Origin: JADJVL01 sp046331545
GTDB taxonomy: Bacteria; Acidobacteriota; Holophagae; Holophagales; Holophagaceae
Direction: 5' to 3'
Length of the DNA: 64,000 bases
Assembly: GCA_046331545.1 (NCBI GenBank)
Contig: JAXLQR010000002.1
Coordinates: forward strand, 2,480,001 to 2,544,000
Shown here piece by piece: positions 29,226-38,028 of the stretch (positions within the stretch are counted from its first letter, which is position 1; every line of letters starts with the position of its first letter). The notes beneath the pieces were generated by a model that saw nothing but the letters and a program-made list of their open reading frames with translations, did not search any database and had not been told where the DNA came from. The translations under genes and the position numbers were made by a program.

Positions 29226-29961
29226 GGGCTCGGACGGCGCGTTCGGCGCGGGTCCGCAGGGACTCCGCGTCCTCCCCCGGGACCACCTCGAGCGGCGGGC
29301 CGACGCGGATCACGTAGTCCTCCCCGGCCACCCGCCAGTCGCCCTTGGGCAGCACCGCCGCGCCGCCGTGGATGGCGAAGGGCACCAGGGGCACGCCCGC
29401 CTCCAGGGCCAGGTTGAAGACGCCCTTCTTGAAGGGCAGCAGGCGTCCGTCGGTGGAGCGGGTGCCTTCGGGGAAGGCCGCGATGCTCTGGCCGTCGTGG
29501 ATCCGCTTCGCGGCGGCGCGCAGGCTCGCCACGGCCTTTGCGCGGTTGCCCCGGTCGATGAGGATGAAGCCCGCCAGCCAGATCACCCAGCCCAGGAACG
29601 GCACCCCGGCCAGTTCCCGCTTGGCCACGAAGACCGGGTGGCAGGGCAGGGTGGAGATGAGCAGGGGCGGGTCGAAGAGGGAGGCGTGGTTGCCGAGGAA
29701 GACCGCGGGCTGGGCTCCCGAGCGGAGGGCCTCGGGCAGGTCCTCCCACCCTTCGAGCCGCCGGCGGATGCCGAAGGTCCAGGCCGTGAAGCGGATGTAG
29801 CGCGGGGCCACGGTCCAGAAGGCCCGCCGCCCGCCGAGGAAGGGCGCCAGCAGGAAGGCCAGCAGCACCGCCAGGGCCAGCATGGGCGCGCCCAGGGCCC
29901 AGCCCAGGAGCGGGCGGAGGAAGGGGCGGGGGGCCGGCGGTCGCGGCGTTCCGGCCGTCAC
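29194..29961 (-). CDS. plsC: 1-acyl-sn-glycerol-3-phosphate acyltransferase (PlsC-like)
   Basis: The 255-aa product has one or two N-terminal membrane segments, the catalytic motif NHASLFD (H-x4-D), the glycerol-binding FPEGTRS block and the GVPLVPFAIHG strand. This fits the step from lysophosphatidate to phosphatidate at the inner membrane. The start is a GTG at 29961 overlapping the stop of the cyclophilin gene (GTGA). The C-terminal end overlaps the convergent membrane protein gene by 32 bp (29194-29225). A second, larger acyltransferase is encoded at 53774, so the two probably have separate substrates. Confidence 0.9.
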   Translation of the reverse strand: MTAGTPRPPAPRPFLRPLLGWALGAPMLALAVLLAFLLAPFLGGRRAFWTVAPRYIRFTAWTFGIRRRLEGWEDLPEALRSGAQPAVFLGNHASLFDPPLLISTLPCHPVFVAKRELAGVPFLGWVIWLAGFILIDRGNRAKAVASLRAAAKRIHDGQSIAAFPEGTRSTDGRLLPFKKGVFNLALEAGVPLVPFAIHGGAAVLPKGDWRVAGEDYVIRVGPPLEVVPGEDAESLRTRAERAVRALMAGDRPPSR

Positions 29962-30581
29962 GGGGCCAGCTGCTCCGCGGACTTGATCCTCACCGCGTAG
30001 TCGGGGACGTTGGGCTGCCCCCGCCGCCAGACGGTCTTCACCTTCTCGATGGCGTCCACCGCCTCCATGCCGGAGACCACCCGGCCGAAGGCGCAGTAGC
30101 CGATGCCCTCCGGCGTGGCGGCCTGGAAGTCGAGGGAGGCGTTGTCCGCCGTGTTGATGTAGAACTGCGCCATGGCGCTGTCGGGCTCGGAGGTCCGGGC
30201 CATCGCGATCGTCCCCCGGACATTCCTCAGGCCGGCCTTGAAGGTCCGCTCCGACTCGTTGGAGACGGGCTCCCGGGTGGGCTTCTCGGCCATGGACTCC
30301 GTCAGCCCGCCGCCCTGGACCATGAAGCCGGGGATCACCCGGTGGAAGATCGTCCCCGCGTAGTGGCCGGCCTTCACGTAGGCGAGGAAGTTGGCCACGG
30401 TCCTCGGCGCCAGGTCGGGCTCCAGCTCCACCACGATGGGGCCGAAGCTGGTCTCGAACCTCACCCGGGGCTTGGGAACGGAGGGCGCGGGCGGCGCTGG
30501 CTTCGGGGCGGTCGCGCCCTTGTCCTGGGCGGTGCCGAGGCTGAGGGCGAGGAGGGCGGCGAGGACGGCGCGGCGGCGCAT
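29958..30581 (-). CDS. Cyclophilin-type peptidyl-prolyl cis-trans isomerase, exported
   Basis: The 207-aa product has a signal peptide (cleavage near LGTAQ) and a Pro/Ala-rich spacer. The cyclophilin domain follows, with FHRVIPGFMVQGG (catalytic Arg), MAQFYINTADN and the FGRVVSGMEAVDAIE tail. Cyclophilins speed proline isomerisation; this one acts in the periplasm. One tryptophan typical of cyclosporin-sensitive forms is absent, as in most short bacterial types. GGAG lies at -5. It is coupled to the plsC-like gene. Confidence 0.93.
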   Translation of the reverse strand: MRRRAVLAALLALSLGTAQDKGATAPKPAPPAPSVPKPRVRFETSFGPIVVELEPDLAPRTVANFLAYVKAGHYAGTIFHRVIPGFMVQGGGLTESMAEKPTREPVSNESERTFKAGLRNVRGTIAMARTSEPDSAMAQFYINTADNASLDFQAATPEGIGYCAFGRVVSGMEAVDAIEKVKTVWRRGQPNVPDYAVRIKSAEQLAP

Positions 30582-30619
30582 GGGGGCTCCGGTGGTTGGT
30601 CAAACCATTGTGCCTCGGA

Positions 30620-30627
30620 CAGACTGG
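30620..30627 (+). promoter_or_regulatory. CAGACTGG octamer directly before the prepilin peptidase
   Basis: CAGACTGG ends four bases before the ATG at 30632, in the same spacing as at 32591 and 14111. It differs from the consensus by C for T at the first base. Confidence 0.35.
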
Positions 30628-30631
30628 AACC

Positions 30632-31558
30632 ATGCCCTGGCTCGACGTCCCCACGCACCTGCTCTCGCTGCTGCTGCTGCCCTTCGGGCTGGTGCTGGGC
30701 TCCTTCTGCAACGTCCTGATCCACCGGCTGCCCCTGGAGGACGCCGCCGAGCGCAACGTCACCACGAAGGCCAGCCACTGCCCGAGCTGCAAGGCGCCCA
30801 TCAAGCCCTGGCACAACGTTCCGCTCCTCGGCTGGCTGTGGCTCCGGGGCCGGTGCGCGGCCTGCGGCTGGCGCATCCCCTTCCGCTACCCGCTGGTGGA
30901 GCTGCTGGGCGGGCTCCTGGCCGCGGGCTCGGTGTGGGTGCTGCCCTTCGGCACGCTGGTCTGGCTCAAGGGCGTGGTCTGCGCCTACGCCCTGCTGGTG
31001 CTCTTCTTCACGGACTTCACGGAATTCATCCTGCCCGACGCCCTCCAGTTCCCCCTCATGGCCCTGGGCGTGCTCTTCACGCTGCCCGGCACGTTCCTGC
31101 CCGAGCGCACCGTCACGGTCTTCGCGGCCGATCCCCAGCACCTGCTCAAGGTGGACCTCTGGTTCAACGGGCTGCAGGCGGCGCCCCTCTGGGCCCGCTA
31201 CGGGGCGCCGGTGACGCCGCTCCAGAGCCTGCTGGGCCTCGCCGTGGGCTACGGCGCGCCGGCCCTCTTCAACCTGCTGTACAAGGCCATCCGCAGGACC
31301 GACGGCATGGGCATGGGCGACTTCAAGATGCTGGCCTGGCTCGGCGCCTTCCTCGGCGTGGGGCCGATGCTGGGCGTCCTCTTCCTCGGCGCCTTCCTCG
31401 GCGCGGCGGTGGGCGTGCCCCTGATGCTCATCCGCCGCGAGGGGGGCCAGATGATGCTGCCCTTCGGCTGCGCCCTGGCCCTGGCGGTGCTGCCGGTGTG
31501 GTTCTTCGGCCCCCTGGCGTGGGGCTGGTACATGGGCACCATGGCCCCCGGGAGCTGA
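30632..31558 (+). CDS. pilD: Type IV prepilin leader peptidase/N-methyltransferase
   Basis: The 308-aa product has the PilD layout: a first membrane segment and then the zinc-binding tetra-cysteine CPSC...CAAC (cytoplasmic methylase domain, residues 50-90). The aspartate protease motifs follow on later spans: FTDFTEFILPD (first Asp) and GMGMGDFKMLAWLGAF (second Asp). It removes the leader of type IV pilin or pseudopilin precursors and methylates the new N-terminus. The substrates are not encoded here. The inserted loop between the two Asp motifs (about 60 residues) is longer than in short-form enzymes. Confidence 0.93.
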   Translation: MPWLDVPTHLLSLLLLPFGLVLGSFCNVLIHRLPLEDAAERNVTTKASHCPSCKAPIKPWHNVPLLGWLWLRGRCAACGWRIPFRYPLVELLGGLLAAGSVWVLPFGTLVWLKGVVCAYALLVLFFTDFTEFILPDALQFPLMALGVLFTLPGTFLPERTVTVFAADPQHLLKVDLWFNGLQAAPLWARYGAPVTPLQSLLGLAVGYGAPALFNLLYKAIRRTDGMGMGDFKMLAWLGAFLGVGPMLGVLFLGAFLGAAVGVPLMLIRREGGQMMLPFGCALALAVLPVWFFGPLAWGWYMGTMAPGS

Positions 31559-31561
31559 AGC

Positions 31562-31984
31562 ATGAAGCTGCTGCGCATCAACCACCTCGGCATCGCCGCA
31601 CCGGGCCTGGACGAGGCCATGGCCCGCATGGAGCGCCTCTTCGGCATGGCCGCGGACCACGTGGAGGACGTGCCCGAACAGAAGGTGAGGACCGCCTTCT
31701 TCCCCGTGGGCGAGTCCCGCCTCGAATACCTCGAGAGCACGGACCCCGAGGGCCCCGTGGGGAAGTTCCTCGCCAAGCGCGGCCCTGGCATCCACCACGT
31801 CTGCTTCGAGGTGGACGACATCGACGGCGCGGTTGCCATGCTGGTGGCCAAGGGCGTGCGGATGATCGACGCGCGGCCCCGCCCGGGCGCCCACGGCTGC
31901 CGCGTGGCCTTCATCCATCCCTCCGAGACCGGCGGCGTGCTGATGGAGCTGAGCCAGGAAGGCCCCCGGGCCGGGCATGACTGA
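31562..31984 (+). CDS. mce: Methylmalonyl-CoA epimerase
   Basis: The 140-aa product has the two glyoxalase-fold halves of the epimerase. INHLGIAAPGLDEA opens the first, and GPGIHHVCFEVDDIDGAV opens the second. Metal-binding His/Gln/His/Glu residues sit at the expected places (NHLG, HHVCFE, LMEL). It interconverts (R)- and (S)-methylmalonyl-CoA in propionate or branched-chain catabolism. The mutase is not in the window. It begins 3 nt after pilD and overlaps the following methyltransferase gene by 8 bp. Confidence 0.93.
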   Translation: MKLLRINHLGIAAPGLDEAMARMERLFGMAADHVEDVPEQKVRTAFFPVGESRLEYLESTDPEGPVGKFLAKRGPGIHHVCFEVDDIDGAVAMLVAKGVRMIDARPRPGAHGCRVAFIHPSETGGVLMELSQEGPRAGHD

Positions 31985-32567
31985 CCCCTCCTCCCCGCAC
32001 TACTGGGACCAGGTCTACCGCGACGAACCCCGGCCCGGCTGGGACCTGGGCAAGGCCTCCCCGCTGCTGGGGGAGATCCTGGACCTCGCGCCGCCCCTCG
32101 TGCCCGGGGCCCGCGTCGCCGTGCCCGGCTGCGGCTTCGGCCACGACGCGGCCGCCCTGGCGGGGCAGGGCTTCGAGGCCTGGGGCATCGACTTCGCGCC
32201 CCTGGCCCTGAAGGGTGCCCGGGAGCGCTACGGCGAGGCGGCCACCTGGTCCGCCGAGGACTGGCTCACGGGAGACCTGCCCGCCTTCGACGCGGTCTTC
32301 GACCACACCTGTTTCGTGGCCATGGCGCCCGACCGCCGGGAGGCCTACCTGGAGGCCACGGCCGGGCGCCTGGTCCCCGGCGGGCTCTGGCTGGCGGCCT
32401 TCTTCCACGACACCGGAGGGCGCGAGGGCCCGCCCTTCGACATCGATCCCGCCGACCTGCGGACCCTGGCCTCGGCGCGCTTCGACCTCCTGGCGGAGCA
32501 GCCCGCCCTGCGCAGCCATCCCCGCCGCCTGGGCCGGGAATTCCTGGTGGTGGCGCGGAAGCGCTGA
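31977..32567 (+). CDS. Thiopurine S-methyltransferase-like SAM-dependent methyltransferase
   Basis: The 196-aa product has the TPMT-family opening YWDQVYRDEPRPGWDLG, the SAM-binding loop VAVPGCGFGHDAAALA and the acidic residue at the end of the second strand (WGIDFAPLAL). It then has FDHTCFVAM and a C-terminal FLVVARKR. TPMT-like enzymes methylate sulfur, selenium or other soft nucleophiles in small molecules. It overlaps the epimerase gene by 8 nt in another frame. Substrate unknown. Confidence 0.8.
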   Translation: MTDPSSPHYWDQVYRDEPRPGWDLGKASPLLGEILDLAPPLVPGARVAVPGCGFGHDAAALAGQGFEAWGIDFAPLALKGARERYGEAATWSAEDWLTGDLPAFDAVFDHTCFVAMAPDRREAYLEATAGRLVPGGLWLAAFFHDTGGREGPPFDIDPADLRTLASARFDLLAEQPALRSHPRRLGREFLVVARKR

Positions 32568-32590
32568 TGCTGGCGCGGGCCCGGCCTCGA

Positions 32591-32598
32591 TAGACTGG
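32591..32598 (+). promoter_or_regulatory. TAGACTGG octamer directly before the aminotransferase
   Basis: TAGACTGG ends three bases before the ATG at 32602, in the 34-bp gap after the methyltransferase. Used as a -10 element it gives a leaderless mRNA. Confidence 0.45.
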
Positions 32599-32601
32599 CC
32601 C

Positions 32602-33888
32602 ATGGCCCTCGACCTGACCTTCCCGGATCCCGCCGCCGCCGACGCGGGGCTCAGTTCCCTCGCCCGCAGCGTGGTGGGCTCGGAGATCCTGAAGATCGCC
32701 GCCCAGATCCGCGCGATGCAGGCGGCCGGCGCCGAGGTCTGCAACCTCACGGTGGGCGACTTCAACCCGGCCCACTTCCCCATCCCCGAAGCCCTGCTGG
32801 AGGGCACCCGCAAGGCCCTGGCGGAGGGCCAGACCAACTACCCGCCCTCGGACGGCGTGCTGCCCCTGCGGGAGGCCGTGGTCCGCTTCTACGCGCGGGA
32901 ACTGGGCCTGCGCTACCCGGTGGACTCCGTGCTGGTGGTGGGCGGCGCGCGGCCCCTGCTCTACGGGGCCTACCGGACCCTCGTGGATCCGGGCGACGTG
33001 GTGGTCTACCCCGTGCCGAGCTGGAACAACAACCACTACGCCAACCTGAGCGGGGCCCGCGCCGTGGAGCTGCCGGTGGCGGCGGACCACAACTTCTTCC
33101 CGGTCCTCGACCAGATCGCGCCCCACCTCGCCGAGGCCCGCCTGCTCTGCCTGAATTCGCCGTTGAACCCCACGGGGACCATGATCGACCCGGCGCAGCT
33201 CAAGGCCATCACCGAGGCGGTGGTGGCGGAGAACCGGCGCCGCGCGGCCTCCGGGAAGCGGCCCCTGTACTTCGTCTACGACCAGGTCTACTGGACCCTC
33301 ACCTTCGGCACGAAGCACGAGACCCCGGTGAGCCTTGTGCCGGAATCGGCGCCCTACGTCCTGCTCTTGGACGCCCTCTCCAAGGCCTTCTGCGCCACGG
33401 GCCTGCGGGTGGGCTGGGGCCTCATGGACCCGGCCATCCGCGCCCGCATGGCCGACATCCTGGGCCACGTCGGGGCCTGGGCCCCCAAGGCCGAGCAGGT
33501 GGCCACGGCGGCCCTCCTGGACGACCCCGCCACGGTGCAGGCCTTCCGGTCCACCTTCCTGCCGGCGGTGAAGGCGCGCCTGGACGCCCTGCACGGCGGC
33601 TTCATGGCGATGAAGGCCGACGGCCTGCCGGTGGACGCCATCGCCCCCCAGGGCGCCATCTACCTCAGCGCGCGCTTCGACCTGTCCGGCCGGACGATCC
33701 GCGGCATGGAGCTGCGGACCAACGAGGACATCCGCCAGCTCCTGCTCCAGCACGCCGGCCTCGCCATCGTGCCCTTCCAGGCCTTCGGGCTGGCCGAGGA
33801 GAGCGGCTGGTTCCGCCTCAGCGTGGGCGCCGTGTCCCTCGCCGAGATCGAGGCCATGATGCCGCGGCTGCGGAGCCTGCTGGCCTAG
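32602..33888 (+). CDS. PLP-dependent class I/II aminotransferase
   Basis: The 428-aa product is a fold-type I enzyme. It has NLTVGDFNPAHFPIP at the N-terminus, LLCLNSPLNPTGTM (cofactor-phosphate/Asn region), the YDQVYW strand and the Schiff-base Lys in LLLDALSKAFCATGLRVGWG. The substrate-carboxylate Arg is in WFRLSVGA near the end. The NPTG and GLRVGWG patterns place it near aspartate/aromatic aminotransferases of subgroup I, but the substrate cannot be fixed. It ends 4 nt from a convergent small membrane protein gene. Confidence 0.9.
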   Translation: MALDLTFPDPAAADAGLSSLARSVVGSEILKIAAQIRAMQAAGAEVCNLTVGDFNPAHFPIPEALLEGTRKALAEGQTNYPPSDGVLPLREAVVRFYARELGLRYPVDSVLVVGGARPLLYGAYRTLVDPGDVVVYPVPSWNNNHYANLSGARAVELPVAADHNFFPVLDQIAPHLAEARLLCLNSPLNPTGTMIDPAQLKAITEAVVAENRRRAASGKRPLYFVYDQVYWTLTFGTKHETPVSLVPESAPYVLLLDALSKAFCATGLRVGWGLMDPAIRARMADILGHVGAWAPKAEQVATAALLDDPATVQAFRSTFLPAVKARLDALHGGFMAMKADGLPVDAIAPQGAIYLSARFDLSGRTIRGMELRTNEDIRQLLLQHAGLAIVPFQAFGLAEESGWFRLSVGAVSLAEIEAMMPRLRSLLA

Positions 33889-33892
33889 GGCC

Positions 33893-34282
33893 TCAGGGCT
33901 TCGGCTCCTCCGGCGGCAGCACCACCGCCTCGACGACCTTGGGCGCGGGTTTGTCGGCCGGGTCGTGGTGGCCCAGGTCCGGGCCCTCCCCGGGCACCGG
34001 CACCGCGCCGCGGCCGCCCCGGGTGGCCACCAGCACCGCCAGGGTCCAGGTGGGCGTGATGTCGATGAAGGGCACCAGCTCCATCACGAAGGAGGGCAGG
34101 AAGGCCCAGCTCCAGCCCAGCAGGGCCCAGAGGAGGCCCATGGCCAGGACGTCGAGGAGGACCTCCACCGGCGAGAAGCCGCCTTCCACCGTGGCGGGGA
34201 GCAGGAAGACCTGCAGCGCGTCGATGCCCACCGCCACCGCCCAGGCGAGGCGGATCTTGAGGGGCGTGGTGCCGGGGCGCAT
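33893..34282 (-). CDS. Small membrane protein of unknown function
   Basis: The 129-aa product has two or three hydrophobic segments (LAWAVAVGIDALQVFLLP, VLLDVLAMGLLWALLGWSWAFLPSF, WTLAVLVATR) and a charged, proline-rich cytoplasmic-type tail of about 40 residues. Small proteins of this size and topology recur in many genomes, but I recognise no named family. It is a single gene between a convergent aminotransferase gene and a divergent amidohydrolase gene. Confidence 0.7.
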   Translation of the reverse strand: MRPGTTPLKIRLAWAVAVGIDALQVFLLPATVEGGFSPVEVLLDVLAMGLLWALLGWSWAFLPSFVMELVPFIDITPTWTLAVLVATRGGRGAVPVPGEGPDLGHHDPADKPAPKVVEAVVLPPEEPKP

Positions 34283-34353
34283 GCCCCCAGGGTAGCGCCT
34301 TGGCGCCGCGGATCGCCGCTTGCGCCGCGGGGCCCGGGATGGGAGCCTCCCCC

Positions 34354-35583
34354 ATGCGCGCCTGCCTCGCCCTCGCCCTCGCCTCCGCCCTGTCCGCCCA
34401 GGTCCCCGCCTGGCTCAAGCCGGAAGCCCAGGCCCTGAAGGCCGAGGTGCTGGCCTGGCGCCGGGACCTCCACGCCCACCCGGAGCTGGGCAACCGCGAG
34501 GTGCGCACGGGCGGCCTGGTCGCGGACCTGCTGGCCCGCGAGGGGCTCGCGGTGCGGCGCGTCGCGGGCACCGGCGTGGTGGGCGTGCTCAAGGGCGGCC
34601 GGCCGGGGCCCGTGGTGGCCCTAAGGGCGGACATGGACGCGCTCCCCATCCAGGAGGCGGTGGACGTGCCCTGGAAGTCCACGGTGCCGGGCGTCATGCA
34701 CGCCTGCGGGCACGACGCCCACACCGCCATGCTCCTGGGCGCGGCGAAGCTGCTGGCGAAGCACCGGGCGGAACTGCCGGGCACGGTGGTCTTCCTCTTC
34801 CAGCCCGCCGAGGAGGGCGCGCCGGCGGGAGAGTTCGGCGGCGCCAAGCGCATGATCGCCGAGGGCGCCCTGGACGACCCGAAGGTCGAGGCGGTCTACG
34901 GCCTGCACCAGCGCCCGGAGGGTCCCACGGGCTCCTTCGGCTGGCGCAGCGGGCCCCTCATGGCCGGCAGCGACACCTGGCGCCTGGTGCTGCACGGCAC
35001 CATGGCCCACGGCGCCGCGCCCCACCTCGGCCACGACGCCATCCTCCTGGCCGCCGAGGCCATCCAGGCCCTCCAGGCCATCCGGAGCCGGCGGCTGGAC
35101 CCCGTGAAGCCCTTCGTCCTCACCGTCGGCACGATCCAGGGCGGGAACCGCCACAACATCGTCGCCGACCGGGTGGAGCTCGCGGGCACGATGCGCACCT
35201 TCCAGGCGGAGGTGCGGGAGCAGGCCATCGCCCTCATGCACGAGACCCTCAAAGGCGTCTGCGCGGTCCATGGCGGGAGCTATGAGCTGACCTTCAAGGA
35301 CGACGCCAACCCGCCGGTGGACAACGACCCCCGCCTCGCCGCCGCCGTGAAGCCCCTCCTCGCCGCCCTGGGGAGGCTGGAGGACCAGGAGGTGATCATG
35401 GGCGCCGAGGACTTCGCCCACTACCAGCGGCGGGTGCCGGGCTTCTTCCTGTTCCTGAACACCGGCAAGGGCGCCACCGGCGGCAACCACACGCCCACCA
35501 TGAACCTGGACGAGGCCATGCTGCCCGTGGGGGTGGCGGCGCTGGCAGGCATGGCCTGGGGCCATCTGGCGGGCCGGCCCTAG
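34354..35583 (+). CDS. Secreted M20-family amidohydrolase (hippurate hydrolase type)
   Basis: The 409-aa product has a signal peptide (cleavage near SALSAQ) and the M20D catalytic set. DLHAHPELGN opens it, and LRADMDALPIQE precedes HACGHDAHTAML (metal ligands). FLFQPAEEG carries the catalytic Glu pair, and GAEDFAHYQ supplies a late metal ligand. A dimerisation lid lies in the middle. Such enzymes cleave N-acyl or N-aryl amides, N-acetyl amino acids or auxin conjugates. Export to the periplasm is unusual for the family. The ATG at 34354 has GGGAG at -8 and starts exactly at the signal peptide, so it is preferred over two upstream starts. Confidence 0.92.
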   Translation: MRACLALALASALSAQVPAWLKPEAQALKAEVLAWRRDLHAHPELGNREVRTGGLVADLLAREGLAVRRVAGTGVVGVLKGGRPGPVVALRADMDALPIQEAVDVPWKSTVPGVMHACGHDAHTAMLLGAAKLLAKHRAELPGTVVFLFQPAEEGAPAGEFGGAKRMIAEGALDDPKVEAVYGLHQRPEGPTGSFGWRSGPLMAGSDTWRLVLHGTMAHGAAPHLGHDAILLAAEAIQALQAIRSRRLDPVKPFVLTVGTIQGGNRHNIVADRVELAGTMRTFQAEVREQAIALMHETLKGVCAVHGGSYELTFKDDANPPVDNDPRLAAAVKPLLAALGRLEDQEVIMGAEDFAHYQRRVPGFFLFLNTGKGATGGNHTPTMNLDEAMLPVGVAALAGMAWGHLAGRP

Positions 35584-35642
35584 GCCTTGGCCCGGAGCCG
35601 CCGGGGCACTAGGATTCACTTCGACTCCCCTTCCGAGCGACC

Positions 35643-36890
35643 GTGCCCGCCCACGTCCTCCCCCTCGAACTGGTGGACGCCTTCGGCGCCGGGGTCTACC
35701 TCCTCTTCGGCCTGCTCCACGCGAACCTCTGGCGCCACCGCCGGGACCGGCCCGCCCACCTGTGGCTGGCGGCGGCCAGCGGCGGGGCGCTGCTGGTGGA
35801 CCTCACGGGGATGGCCCTCAGGGTCCAGGGGGACGCGGCCCCCGCCTGGCTGGCGGCCCTCAACCTCTCCGGCGTCGCCATCGCCACCGTGAGCCTCCTC
35901 CAGCTCGTGGCGGCCCTCGGAGCCCGTCCCGTCGGCACCCTGCTGCGCGGACTCCAGGCCGCCCTGCTGCTGCTGGCGCCCTGGCCGGGCCTGCTGCGCC
36001 GCCCGGAGCTGCAGGGCCCGCTCCTGCTGCTGGGGTCGGTGCTTCTGGTGGCCGCGGCGGTGCGCGCCTTCGCCGCCGGGCGGGGCGGGGACGCCGAATC
36101 GCGCGCCGTGGCGCGGGGGCTGCTCGTCCTCCTCGCCTGCCTCATCCTGGACGTGCTCGCGGAACTGGAGGCGCTGCCCCTGCCCGGCGGGCTGCCGGTG
36201 CTGGGGTTCACCCTGCTCTTCCTCGCCTCGGGGATGGCGCTCAACGCCCGCTTCGAGCGGGAGCACCAGGAGCTGGTGGCGCTCCGGAGGTCCCTGGAGG
36301 ACCGGGTCGCGGCGCGGACCGGGGAGCTGGAGGAGGCGAACCGCCGCCTGGCGGACGCCTCGCGCACCGACCCCCTCACGGGCCTGCCCAACCGCCGAGG
36401 CTTCCTGGAGGCCACGGCCCGGGAGCTGGCCCGTCTCCAGCGGGCCTGGCGGCCCTGCACCCTGGTGCTCGTGGACGTGGACCACTTCCGCCGGATCAAC
36501 GAGACCTTCGGCCACGCCACCGGCGACGCGGTGCTCCAGGGCATCGCGGGCCTGCTCCGCCGGACCCTCCGGGAGCAGGACCTGGTGGCCCACTGGAGCG
36601 CCGAGGAGTTCATCGCCCTCCTCCCGGAGACGGGGGCCGCCGAGGCCCGGCGGGTGGCGGAGGCCATCCGCCGGGCGGCCCTGGCGGCGGACTTCGGCCG
36701 GGAGGGCGAGCAGATCCCCGTGACCTTCTCCTTCGGCCTCATGGAGCACCACCGCGGCTTCACCCTGGAGGGCACCATCGCCGAGGCGGAGCGGGCCCTG
36801 CTGCGGGCCCACGCCCTGGGGCCCAACCACCTCGTGGCCGGCGGGACCGGGCCCGGCGAGGCGGACCTGGAGGAGATCCCCGAAGGCTGA
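35643..36890 (+). CDS. Membrane GGDEF-domain protein with altered signature (SAEEF)
   Basis: The 415-aa product has about seven hydrophobic segments (residues 8-200) and a coiled coil (EREHQELVALRRSLEDRVA). A GGDEF domain follows from DPLTGLPNRRGF (residue 245) onward. The substrate region VDVDHFRRINETFGHATGD is intact. The signature loop reads SAEEF at residues 319-323 in place of GGDEF/GGEEF, so the two glycines that contact GTP are replaced. The cyclase is probably weak or inactive and may bind GTP or c-di-GMP as a receptor. The start is a GTG at 35643. Confidence 0.85.
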   Translation: MPAHVLPLELVDAFGAGVYLLFGLLHANLWRHRRDRPAHLWLAAASGGALLVDLTGMALRVQGDAAPAWLAALNLSGVAIATVSLLQLVAALGARPVGTLLRGLQAALLLLAPWPGLLRRPELQGPLLLLGSVLLVAAAVRAFAAGRGGDAESRAVARGLLVLLACLILDVLAELEALPLPGGLPVLGFTLLFLASGMALNARFEREHQELVALRRSLEDRVAARTGELEEANRRLADASRTDPLTGLPNRRGFLEATARELARLQRAWRPCTLVLVDVDHFRRINETFGHATGDAVLQGIAGLLRRTLREQDLVAHWSAEEFIALLPETGAAEARRVAEAIRRAALAADFGREGEQIPVTFSFGLMEHHRGFTLEGTIAEAERALLRAHALGPNHLVAGGTGPGEADLEEIPEG

Positions 36891-36924
36891 TCTCCGCGGC
36901 CGGCTGGTGGCACCATGGCAGGCG

Positions 36925-38028
36925 ATGCCCACCGTCTGCCTGAACATGATCGTCAAGGACGAGGCCCCGGTGATCCGCCGCTGCCTCGCTTCCGTGAAGC
37001 CCCACGTGGACCGCTGGGTCGTGGTGGACACCGGCTCCACCGACGGGACCCAGGACCTCGTCCGGGAGGCGATGGCGGGGGTGCCGGGGGAGCTCCACGA
37101 GCGGCCCTGGGTGGACTTCGGCCACAACCGGACGGAGGCGCTGCGGCTGGCCGAAGGGCGGGGGGACTACCTGCTGACCCTGGACGCCGACGAGGAGTTC
37201 GTGGCGCCGCCGGACTGGGCCTGGCCCGCGCTCACCGAGGAGAGCTACGACCTGGACCTGCGCTACGCGAACCTCCGCTACGCCCGCGTCGCGCTGGTCT
37301 CGACGGCCCTGCCCTGGCGCTGGGAAGGCGTGCTCCACGAGTACCTGGAAGCGGGACGGCCGGTCTCCCGGGGGCGGGTGCACGGCGCCCACATCCTGGT
37401 GCGGGCCGAAGGCGCCCGGAGCCGGGACCCCCGGAAGTTCGAGAAGGACGCCCGCCTCCTCGAAGCCGCCCTGGAACGGGAGCCGGGCAACGCGCGGTAC
37501 CGGTTCTACCTCGCCCAGAGCTGGCGGGACGCCGGGGACCGGGCGCGGGCCCTGGCGGCCTACGACGCCCGGGCGGCGATGGGGGGCTGGGACGAGGAGC
37601 GCTACGTGGCCCGCCTGGAGGGCGCCCGGTGCGCCGAGGCCCTGGGGCGCCCCGCGGAGGAGGTGGTCTTCCGGCTCCTCCAGGCCCACCAGGCGCGGCC
37701 CGGACGCGCCGAGGCCCTGGTCGAGCTGGCCCGGATCTTCAGGCTCCGGGAGGAGCACCACCTGGCCCATCTCTTCGCCCGCGAGGCCACGGACCTTCCG
37801 CCCTGCGCCGACCGCCTCTTCGTCGAGCCGCAGGCCGCGTGGCGGGCCCTGGACGAAGCCTCCATCGCGGCCTACTGGACGGGGCGGATGGAGGAATCCA
37901 GGAGCTTCGCCGAGGCCGCCCTGGCCCACCCGGAGGCAACGGCGGCCGAGCTGCCCCGGGTGCGAGCCAACCTGGCCTTCGCCCTCGCGGCCCTCGGCCC
38001 CGCGCCGGGCGCGGGGCCGGCCTCCTAG
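36925..38028 (+). CDS. Family 2 glycosyltransferase with TPR-like C-terminal half
   Basis: The 367-aa product begins with the GT-A start VCLNMIVKDEAPVIRRCLASV. It has VVVDTGSTDGT, the metal-binding DAD motif (LTLDADEEF) and RWEGVLHEYLE near residue 140. The second half (from residue 185) consists of helical repeats (YRFYLAQSWRDAGDRARALAAYDARAA and others) like TPR units. This matches the ''SunS-like'' GT2 plus TPR proteins of unclear target. The ATG at 36925 fits the family N-terminus; a GTG at 36907 would add six residues. The stop codons of this gene and the convergent mutS share the tetranucleotide CTAG (38025-38028). Confidence 0.85.
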   Translation: MPTVCLNMIVKDEAPVIRRCLASVKPHVDRWVVVDTGSTDGTQDLVREAMAGVPGELHERPWVDFGHNRTEALRLAEGRGDYLLTLDADEEFVAPPDWAWPALTEESYDLDLRYANLRYARVALVSTALPWRWEGVLHEYLEAGRPVSRGRVHGAHILVRAEGARSRDPRKFEKDARLLEAALEREPGNARYRFYLAQSWRDAGDRARALAAYDARAAMGGWDEERYVARLEGARCAEALGRPAEEVVFRLLQAHQARPGRAEALVELARIFRLREEHHLAHLFAREATDLPPCADRLFVEPQAAWRALDEASIAAYWTGRMEESRSFAEAALAHPEATAAELPRVRANLAFALAALGPAPGAGPAS

